Source: Nitrospirota bacterium (GTDB lineage Bacteria > Nitrospirota_A > Leptospirillia > Leptospirillales > Leptospirillaceae). Taken from it: a stretch of DNA of 11,806 nucleotides. The first letter of the stretch is position 1; every line of letters starts with the position of its first letter. The notes beneath the pieces are model-generated. The model was not told the origin of the DNA, ran no database searches, and was given only the letters and a program-made list of their open reading frames with translations. Of the stretch, positions 1-5,417 are shown piece after piece. Where the stretch lies: NCBI GenBank assembly GCA_021795275.1, contig JAJYPO010000059.1, forward strand, positions 1 through 11,806, written 5' to 3'. The position numbers and the translations under genes are program-made.

Positions 1-21
1 CAATCTTCGCTTTTCCCGCAT
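1..21 (-). CDS. Possible divergent gene start (5' fragment only)
   Basis: On the minus strand an ATG (complement of 19-21) opens seven codons (MREKRRL) that run off the left edge. It is preceded by a Shine-Dalgarno-like AGGGAGGG (complement of 28-35) six bases upstream. The bases to its right up to 84 hold no other gene start. Seven codons are too few to recognise anything. The segment could equally be the non-coding or 3' end of a plus-strand gene, since stops occur in all three plus frames by about position 78. Only the start signal supports this call. Confidence 0.25.
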
Positions 22-84
22 TCCGATCCCTCCCTGCCTTTGCCCCTTCTTGCTGAACCTTAATCTCCACACCGGATGACCGGG

Positions 85-114
85 TTGACACCTTTTTTGG
101 ATGTACGTTATTAT
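85..114 (+). promoter_or_regulatory. Sigma70-type promoter for the left gene cluster
   Basis: A perfect -35 hexamer TTGACA (85-90) is followed by TATTAT (109-114, 5/6 match to TATAAT, 18-bp spacer); the overlapping TTATTA at 108-113 gives a 17-bp spacer. The predicted transcription start is about 120-121, leaving a leader of about 47 nt before the ATG at 168. It stands in a locally AT-rich stretch, unlike the GC-rich genes. No competing promoter was seen between the next two genes, so it probably drives all three. Confidence 0.7.
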
Positions 115-125
115 TAACATAGTGA

Positions 126-139
126 GTTTTTTAAAAAAC
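126..139. promoter_or_regulatory. Perfect 14-bp palindrome just after the transcription start
   Basis: GTTTTTTAAAAAAC is a perfect palindrome covering about +6 to +19 of the predicted transcript. It may be an operator for a dimeric regulator, or simply a bent A-tract or T-tract in the leader. There is no GC stem, so it is not a convincing terminator. Regulatory function is inferred only from symmetry and position. Confidence 0.4.
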
Positions 140-167
140 GTCTTGGGTAAGTTCCAGGATTGATTTG

Positions 168-764
168 ATGTCATTTTCTCAAAAAGGGGTCGTTGTGGCG
201 AATATTTGCATGGATCTTGAGGACCGTTCGTTTTTAACGCCATCGGCTCCGATGGGGGGTGTCGTCTTGCCCGATCCTGGCTATGGACTTCTGATGGGAA
301 AGGCGGTTCCTGAAGAGAGTGCCATTTTGAATGCGGCCCGGATGATCGCCGGGGCCAGAAATCCGACCATATTCCCGGGTCCCCTTGTCCTCTGGAAGTC
401 GACTCCCGACTCGGTCCGGATGGCGGGAGCCGTTTTGCGTCTGGCCCAGGCCGGATCGATGAAGATCATCCCGATGGCCGACTACAGGCCCAAGTATCCC
501 AAGATCAATCCGGAAGAAGAAATCAATCCCAGCCACCCCAACCTTACAATCTGGCACAACCGGATCGATCTCTGCCTTTTCGTGGGCGTCCACTGCCATT
601 ACTCGAATATCGCCCTGAAGATCATCCGGGGGGGAACGGACTGCTTCACGATCGCGCTCTGTTCCTATGCCGGCGATGATGAGTCCCATCTGACGATCCG
701 GGATCTGACACCCGAAACGGTGGACCGCCTGGCGTCCTGTGTCACAACAATGAAAAAAGGCTAG
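168..764 (+). CDS. CODH beta-subunit family protein, likely epsilon subunit of five-subunit 2-oxoacid:ferredoxin oxidoreductase (copy 1)
   Basis: 198 residues. It resembles the family annotated as 'carbon monoxide dehydrogenase beta subunit', which in rTCA-cycle bacteria accompanies the alpha, beta, gamma and delta subunits of pyruvate or 2-oxoglutarate:ferredoxin oxidoreductase (names porE/forE; recalled from the family, not searched). The conserved core is visible: FPGPLVLW (about 69-76), DYRPKYPKI (about 105-113), LTIWHN (126-131) and VGVHCHYSN (139-147), the last with a His-Cys-His cluster at 142-144 that might bind metal. There is no signal peptide or membrane segment, so it is cytoplasmic. 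Start: ATG 168 has AGGA at 156-159, eight bases upstream; the adjacent TTG at 165 or the ATG at 210 (no Shine-Dalgarno) are less likely. It is first in a three-gene cluster behind the promoter at 85-114. A close paralogue lies at 1202-1783. The catalytic subunit genes are not in the window. Confidence 0.75.
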   Translation: MSFSQKGVVVANICMDLEDRSFLTPSAPMGGVVLPDPGYGLLMGKAVPEESAILNAARMIAGARNPTIFPGPLVLWKSTPDSVRMAGAVLRLAQAGSMKIIPMADYRPKYPKINPEEEINPSHPNLTIWHNRIDLCLFVGVHCHYSNIALKIIRGGTDCFTIALCSYAGDDESHLTIRDLTPETVDRLASCVTTMKKG

Positions 765-818
765 GGACGGGTTCTGGCGTGCTGTCCGTTTTTCTGAATG
801 TCTAAAAAAGGGGCCCGG

Positions 819-1148
819 ATGAAAAACAGGGAGAAGGAGCTGGGGGCTGTTCCTTCCGTTGTTTCGGAACAGGTTTTTCCGGTCTGGGTCGACGAAGGGG
901 GGGCTCCCCGGTTCCGTGAGGATCACGGGGCGGAAATCCCCCCCCAATTCTTCGTCCATGTGGATCCCCGGAGAACTCCCCTGGCGGGGGACTCTCTTCT
1001 CCTTTCCACTCTGGATGGCCTGGTCTTTGGCCGATTGAGCGAGGACGGGGCTTTTGTCCATATCGGGTGCAGAAAGATTCCCCTCGAAGTGCCAATTCTT
1101 GTTCTGGGCGTCGTCATCGCCGGCTTTGAATGGTTTACCCTCCCCTGA
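819..1148 (+). CDS. Small unknown protein, possible inactive S24/LexA-like fold
   Basis: 109 residues, sandwiched between the two paralogous oxidoreductase-subunit genes. I do not recognise it. Codon choice (mostly G/C third bases) and the Shine-Dalgarno AAGGGG (808-813, five bases before ATG 819) support a real gene; the in-frame ATG at 798 has no Shine-Dalgarno and was not chosen. The C-terminal half reads as alternating beta-strands: FFVHVDP, then AGDSLLLS, LVFGRL, FVHIG and ILVLGVVIAG. This order loosely resembles the S24 peptidase domain of LexA and UmuD, where a G-D precedes a beta strand and the domain ends in a G-x-V strand. The catalytic Ser (usual GDSM context) and Lys are not seen, so if homologous it would be catalytically dead. 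This resemblance is by eye and weak. The gene carries a G7 run (897-903) and a C8 run (938-945). The gaps to both neighbours are short, so it is probably cotranscribed. Confidence 0.6.
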   Translation: MKNREKELGAVPSVVSEQVFPVWVDEGGAPRFREDHGAEIPPQFFVHVDPRRTPLAGDSLLLSTLDGLVFGRLSEDGAFVHIGCRKIPLEVPILVLGVVIAGFEWFTLP

Positions 1149-1161
1149 AAGACCCCTCACC

Positions 1162-1185
1162 GGACGCCGATTCAAGCCGGCGTCC
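1162..1185 (+). repeat. Perfect 8-bp intercistronic hairpin
   Basis: GGACGCCG (1162-1169) and CGGCGTCC (1178-1185) are perfect inverted repeats around an 8-base loop. They lie between the small gene's stop and the Shine-Dalgarno (AAAGGA, 1191-1196) of the next gene. No T-run follows, so it is not a standard terminator. It could set an mRNA 3' end, act as an attenuator or protect one cistron from decay. Confidence 0.55.
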
Positions 1186-1201
1186 TTAAGAAAGGATGAT
1201 C

Positions 1202-1783
1202 ATGCCAAACGGATTATTGTCTCCCGGACCGGCCGGCCTTCTGCCGCCGGCGGCCACCGCGATGGGCCTCGATCTTCCGGTCGAAGGGACCGGAACCGTC
1301 GAGGGTCGTATCCTCCCGGAAGCGCAGGTTCTCGAGGAAGCGGCCCGAAAACTCGCCCACGCCAAGGTTCCCACCTTTTTCCCCGGTCCGATGGTCCTCT
1401 GGCAATTTACGGAGGAGACCCGTCGTGTCGCCGATGCTGTCCGTGAGGTGGCAGAGTCCAATGGAATCCGGATCATTCCCATGCCGGACTACCGTCCGAA
1501 ATATCCGAAGATCGAACCCGAATCGGAGATCAACCCCAACCATCCGAACCTCACGATCTGGCACAACAAGATCGACGTCTGTCTTTTTGTGGGGGTGCAC
1601 TGCCATTATTCCAATATCGCCCTCAAGATTATCCGGGGAGGGACAAGCTGCTATACCATCGCCCTCTGCTCCTATGCCGGCGACGAGGAGGCAAACCTGA
1701 CAGTCCGTGACCTTTCGGCCCCCAAGATCCTGGAAATGGGACGTCTCATCCACAAGATGAAGACCAATTCCCGGGGCGTCTGA
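1202..1783 (+). CDS. CODH beta-subunit family protein, likely epsilon subunit of five-subunit 2-oxoacid:ferredoxin oxidoreductase (copy 2)
   Basis: 193 residues and a clear paralogue of the gene at 168-764. Over 116 aligned core residues I count about 84 identities (roughly 72%), with a 22-residue identical block around VGVHCHYSNIALK and a shared His-Cys-His at 133-135. The N-terminal 45 or so residues do not match; this copy has a Pro/Gly/Ala-rich start. The expected role is as an accessory subunit of a ferredoxin-dependent pyruvate or 2-oxoglutarate oxidoreductase in CO2 fixation; which enzyme each copy serves cannot be told here. Start: ATG 1202 lies five bases after AAAGGA (1191-1196); the in-frame ATG at 1196 overlaps that Shine-Dalgarno and is unlikely. 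The gene ends just before a strong terminator. No membrane segment or signal peptide is seen. Confidence 0.75.
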   Translation: MPNGLLSPGPAGLLPPAATAMGLDLPVEGTGTVEGRILPEAQVLEEAARKLAHAKVPTFFPGPMVLWQFTEETRRVADAVREVAESNGIRIIPMPDYRPKYPKIEPESEINPNHPNLTIWHNKIDVCLFVGVHCHYSNIALKIIRGGTSCYTIALCSYAGDEEANLTVRDLSAPKILEMGRLIHKMKTNSRGV

Positions 1784-1811
1784 AGGTCGTCCAGAAATTT
1801 TTAGGAATTTC

Positions 1812-1845
1812 AAAAAGGCCGATCCCGGAAGGGGCCGGCCTTTTA
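1812..1845 (+). terminator. Rho-independent terminator ending the left cluster
   Basis: AAAAGGCCG (1813-1821) pairs perfectly with CGGCCTTTT (1836-1844) around a 14-base loop that can itself form a short CC/GG pairing. The A-run and T-run flank a GC core, so it is a symmetrical, possibly bidirectional terminator. It sits 29 bases after the stop codon at 1781-1783 and separates this cluster from recC. Confidence 0.85.
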
Positions 1846-2040
1846 TGATTTCAGGAAGGAGTCGCAGGGAGGAATTTCTCCGGGGAGGAAAGGGATCCCC
1901 CGTTGGGGTATGATGGGGGACTGGGGAAGATCCTGATTCCGGTGGGGGGGAGAGGGTGACGCGTCCTTGATCTTTCCGGTGCGCGGGAATCTTCCACCCG
2001 AGAGGAAATCGGCCGGGGAGGGGAGGCTCAACTGACCTGC
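1846..2040. other. Intergenic region upstream of recC
   Basis: About 200 bases with no convincing gene. A minus-strand open frame (62 codons, 1843-2031) overlaps the terminator, is Pro/Ser-rich and resembles nothing, so it is not called. The recC promoter must lie here if the operon is independent, but nothing strong is visible. TATGAT at 1909-1914 is a fair -10 without a matching -35 at 16-18 bp, and TTGATC at 1967-1972 has no good -10. A G7 run occurs at 1944-1950. Confidence 0.5.
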
Positions 2041-2046
2041 GGGAGG
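2041..2046 (+). promoter_or_regulatory. Shine-Dalgarno deciding the TTG start of recC
   Basis: GGGAGG ends five bases before TTG 2052. It supports TTG as the recC start, as does the alignment of the first residues with E. coli RecC. Confidence 0.75.
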
Positions 2047-2051
2047 TTGGT

Positions 2052-5000
2052 TTGCTCTATCTTTACGAAAGTCAGAGACTTGAGGTTCTTGCAGATCTCT
2101 TAGTCGACCGCATGACAGGGTGGGCGAGGGAGGGGCGTGTAGATCCCCTTCGGCCGGAAATTCTCATTCCCCAGAACCCGGTCATCGGGCGCTGGCTCAC
2201 CTACCGGATCTCCGGGCAGACAGGGGTCTGTGCCAACCTGGCATTTCCCCTTGCCGGCCGCTTCATTCGTGACCTCATCGAGCGGGCCTACGGGAATCCC
2301 CGCCATCCGGTCCACTTCGACAAAGAGACCCTTCTGCTTCGCCTTTTCGAATCTCTCCCCGGCCTTCTCCCCCTTCCGTCCTTTGCCGAAGTCAGGGGAT
2401 TTCTGGGCCGGGGAATCCCCGAGAAACGCCTCTACGAACTCTCAGCCCTTCTGGCCGACCTTTTCGACCGTTCCATGATCTATCGTCCCAGCCTTCTTTT
2501 AGCCTGGGAGGACGGGGCCGAACCGGAGGGGTGGCCCGCCATCCTTTGGCGCCATCTGGCCGGAGGCTCCCGTCCCCTCCATCGGGCCCGGATGATGGAA
2601 GCTTACTTCCAAAACGGGGGGCGGGAACTTGCGGGGCGCCTTCCGCCCCGTCTCTCCCTCTTTGGTCTTACGGGGATGGCGCCAGTCGACCTCCGCTTTT
2701 TCAGGACCCTGGGAGAGAGAGGTCTCTGCGAGATCCATTTCTATTTTCAAAACCCTTGCGAAGAATACTGGGGGGACATCGTGTCAGCAAGGATGCGGGA
2801 TCAGGCTCCGAGTGGTCAGGAGGTCTACCTGGAGACCGGGAACCCGCTCCTCTCCTCCTGGGGGGAACAATTCCGGGTCCTCCACCAGAGCCTCTCCGAC
2901 CTTCCCGAGACGGAAAGAATGTTTCCCCCTGCCCCGGAGACCCTTCTCGGTGGTCTTCAGGAGGATATCCGGACTCTTTCGGACAGGGGAGCCAGGGTCC
3001 GGGAGAAGGCTCTCGAAAAAATGACCATCCCTTTGCGGGACCGCTCCATCGAGGTGGTGTGCTGCTCAAGCCCTGTCCGGGAGATCGAAATGCTGAGAGA
3101 CCGGCTTCTTGGACTTTTTTCCGAGATCCCCGGACTTTCTCCCGAGGATGTGGTCGTTCTGGCCCCCGATATCGGCCGTTACACAGGAATCATCCGGTCG
3201 GTCTTCGGAGCCCCTGTCCGGGGGGCCGGAGTCGACGGGGGCGATCCCGAGATCCCCTTTGTCATCTCCGACCGGAGGGAACTTCTCGAGGAGCCCCCCT
3301 TCGAGGCCCTTCTTCTCCTTCTCCGACTCCCCTCGGTCCGTCTGACGGCTCCCCTGATCTTCCTTCTTCTTTCTGTCCCTGCCATCGCCAGGAAGTTCGG
3401 TTTGGAGGAGCTCCGTCCCGCCCGTCTCCAGGAGATCCTCCAGGGTTCCGGGATCCGATGGGGGCGAAGCGGATCTGACCGGCCCGCTCCCTATGCGGGA
3501 CGAAACGAGAATACGGTCGCAGAGGGCCGGACACGACTCCTTTTGGGATATGCCTGCGGGGAGGAGAGGCTTTCAAAGACCGGAGGCGGCCCTGACCCCC
3601 TGTTCCTTCCGGAGGATCCGGACGGAGCGATCGCCGGCTCCATCGCGACCTTTTTCGAAACCCTCGACGACCACATCGACACCCTTTCAGGGACGCGTCC
3701 CGCAGACCAATGGCCTGACCGGCTCCGAACGATCCTCGAGGATTTTTTCGATCTCGACCTGGATCGTGGATTGGACCGCGAACTTCTGGCTCTTCCGGAG
3801 CGTCTCGCCAGGGGGTTTTCGGAGGCCGGAACCACGGTGAACCTCTCTTCCGGAGTTCTGGCCCGCCATCTCGAGAGAATGGCCGGTGCGGGGGAGGGAT
3901 CCGACCGCTTCTTTTCAGGGGGGGTGACCTTCGGTCGCATGGTTCCCCTCCGCTCCATCCCCTTCCGTGTCGTCTGTCTTGTGGGGATGAACGATGCCGA
4001 TTTCCCCCGGCCTTCCTGGCCTCCTTCCTTCGACTGGCTGGTTGCCAGCCCCCAGCCGGGGGACCGTTCGGTCCGCGACGACGACCGGACCCTTTTCCTG
4101 GAGGCCCTCCTCTCGGCCAGGGATCGTCTCTGGATCAGCTATGTGGGGATCGAAAGCCGGGACGGGAGCTCCCGGGAGCCCTCGGTGTTGGTCCGGGAGT
4201 TGATGGACCATCTCTCCGAGGGTTATTCCGGGGAGATGGCCCCCATCTCCACCCAGATCACGCTCGCGGCTCCCATCGATCCTCTTTCTCCGGAGCATTA
4301 CTCTCGGGATGCCGACCCCCGGCTCAAAAGCTATTCCCGGAGCTGGCGGTTGGCCCTGGATACGGCCTGGGGGGCTCCTGCCCGGGAGAGGGTTTTTTTC
4401 GATCCCCGTTTCTCCTGGAGCTCCCGAGGTTCGGAAGAATCATCCTTCGGGAGGGAGGGGCTCGCCGTCTCTGATCTCCGTGAATTCATCAGGGACCCTG
4501 TCCGCTATTTTCTGGTCCGGCAGATGGGACTTCCCCATTCTGACCGGACCCTCCTCCTCGAAGAAGACGAACCCTTCGGAGTCGATGAAAAACGACTGGC
4601 CTCGGGGAGGCTTCGCGGACAGCTGTCCTGGGAGTCGGAGCTTCCCTGGCCCCCTCTCCGGTCCCTCGCAAGGGAGCGTATCGAGGCGGATATCGCGCTC
4701 TATCGGCGGACAATCTCCGAGAGAACGGGGGTCTCCCTTCCGGAAATCCCAGGATCCGTCCCGATGGAGGGTCTGGATGGGGTCTTTCACGGGGTCCGCC
4801 TCTACGGATCGATCGAGGGACTCTGCCAAGGTCCGGACAAGGGCCGGATCCTCCTGGTCGAGCGCTGGCCCCGGAAGCCCTATCCGTCCGACTTTCTGGA
4901 GAGCTTTCTCCTCCACCTTCTCTCAAGCCTCTTTGTCGAAGGGTATGAGGGCTGTCTCCTGACAGGGAGGGGGGGTAAAAGGGAGGGGGAGAAGGATCCC

Positions 5001-5417
5001 TCCCGGATTCCGGTGGGTTTCTGGCGCTGGGATCTCCTTCCGAAAGAGGTGGCGGCCCGCCATTTTCTTTCCTATCTCCGGGCCTTCCGCAAGGGCTCTC
5101 TCTCCCCTCTTCCCTTCGATCCGGAAGCCTCCCTGGCCTATGCCAGGGAGCATGAAAAGTCCCGCCAATCCGGCGCCCTTCCCGCCTCCCTTTCCTCCGG
5201 ATCTCCTGCAGACAGGGCCCGCGCCATGATCCGGGCGGCCCGGCTTCCCCCCTATTCTGCCCGGAACTCCTTTTTTGATCCCCGCCGCCGCTCCACCTTT
5301 TGGAGCGCGCTTGCCTTTTCCGGCCGAGATCTGGCGGGAGAGCCGGCCTTTGCCCTTTGGTCCCTGCGGCTTTTCCGGCCTCTTCTTTCGGGGCTCACCG
5401 AAGAGGGGGCCTCGTGA
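2052..5417 (+). CDS. recC: RecBCD complex subunit RecC
   Basis: 1121 residues, almost the length of E. coli RecC (1122). RecC holds the RecBCD helicase-nuclease together, splits the strands and scans the 3' strand for Chi. It has a dead helicase-like fold and no Walker A, as expected. The start is TTG 2052: it has a good Shine-Dalgarno, and the encoded MLYLYESQRLEVL lines up with E. coli MLRVYHSNRLDVL (recalled). Other family blocks are ANLAFPLAGRFI (61-72), FVISDRRELLEEPPFEALL (403 onward), and VPLRSIPFRVVCLVGMNDADFPR-type sequence (about 631-653, including MND at 646-648). The C-terminal region contains LREFIRDPVRYFLVRQMGL, matching the family's dead nuclease-like domain. Candidate Chi-tunnel positions differ from E. 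coli (see findings). A G-rich stretch at 4965-4989 encodes GRGGKREGE, probably a surface loop. Its stop overlaps the recB start by 4 bp. Confidence 0.95.
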   Translation: MLYLYESQRLEVLADLLVDRMTGWAREGRVDPLRPEILIPQNPVIGRWLTYRISGQTGVCANLAFPLAGRFIRDLIERAYGNPRHPVHFDKETLLLRLFESLPGLLPLPSFAEVRGFLGRGIPEKRLYELSALLADLFDRSMIYRPSLLLAWEDGAEPEGWPAILWRHLAGGSRPLHRARMMEAYFQNGGRELAGRLPPRLSLFGLTGMAPVDLRFFRTLGERGLCEIHFYFQNPCEEYWGDIVSARMRDQAPSGQEVYLETGNPLLSSWGEQFRVLHQSLSDLPETERMFPPAPETLLGGLQEDIRTLSDRGARVREKALEKMTIPLRDRSIEVVCCSSPVREIEMLRDRLLGLFSEIPGLSPEDVVVLAPDIGRYTGIIRSVFGAPVRGAGVDGGDPEIPFVISDRRELLEEPPFEALLLLLRLPSVRLTAPLIFLLLSVPAIARKFGLEELRPARLQEILQGSGIRWGRSGSDRPAPYAGRNENTVAEGRTRLLLGYACGEERLSKTGGGPDPLFLPEDPDGAIAGSIATFFETLDDHIDTLSGTRPADQWPDRLRTILEDFFDLDLDRGLDRELLALPERLARGFSEAGTTVNLSSGVLARHLERMAGAGEGSDRFFSGGVTFGRMVPLRSIPFRVVCLVGMNDADFPRPSWPPSFDWLVASPQPGDRSVRDDDRTLFLEALLSARDRLWISYVGIESRDGSSREPSVLVRELMDHLSEGYSGEMAPISTQITLAAPIDPLSPEHYSRDADPRLKSYSRSWRLALDTAWGAPARERVFFDPRFSWSSRGSEESSFGREGLAVSDLREFIRDPVRYFLVRQMGLPHSDRTLLLEEDEPFGVDEKRLASGRLRGQLSWESELPWPPLRSLARERIEADIALYRRTISERTGVSLPEIPGSVPMEGLDGVFHGVRLYGSIEGLCQGPDKGRILLVERWPRKPYPSDFLESFLLHLLSSLFVEGYEGCLLTGRGGKREGEKDPSRIPVGFWRWDLLPKEVAARHFLSYLRAFRKGSLSPLPFDPEASLAYAREHEKSRQSGALPASLSSGSPADRARAMIRAARLPPYSARNSFFDPRRRSTFWSALAFSGRDLAGEPAFALWSLRLFRPLLSGLTEEGAS
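4965..4989 (+). repeat. G-quadruplex-type G-tract cluster with a G7 run inside recC
   Basis: Four G-tracts (G3, G7, G3, G5) are separated by loops of 1, 5 and 1 bases on the coding strand and fit a G4 motif. They encode a Gly/Lys/Arg/Glu loop near RecC residue 972. The G7 run is a possible slippage site. It may be only a by-product of G-rich codon choice. Confidence 0.45.

Noticed and set aside
745..800. Possible terminator after the first gene (A-run near 750, GTTTTTC near 788)
   Set aside because: Only about 4 bp of GC pairing around a large loop. The next gene follows closely, so at most it is a weak attenuator.
234..1175. 313-codon minus-strand open frame across the left cluster
   Set aside because: It covers two supported plus-strand genes, one of them a clear paralogue of 1202-1783. 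Its product is low-complexity and lacks a good start signal.
1909..1914. TATGAT as recC promoter -10
   Set aside because: No acceptable -35 at 16-18 bp upstream; kept only as a note in the intergenic entry.
1843..2031. 62-codon minus-strand frame between the terminator and recC
   Set aside because: It is Pro/Ser-rich, runs into the terminator stem and has no recognisable domain.
5300..5413. Upstream in-frame extension of recB (38 more codons)
   Set aside because: These codons lie inside recC and have no similarity to RecB. GTG 5414 gives the expected RecB N-terminus and a GTGA overlap.
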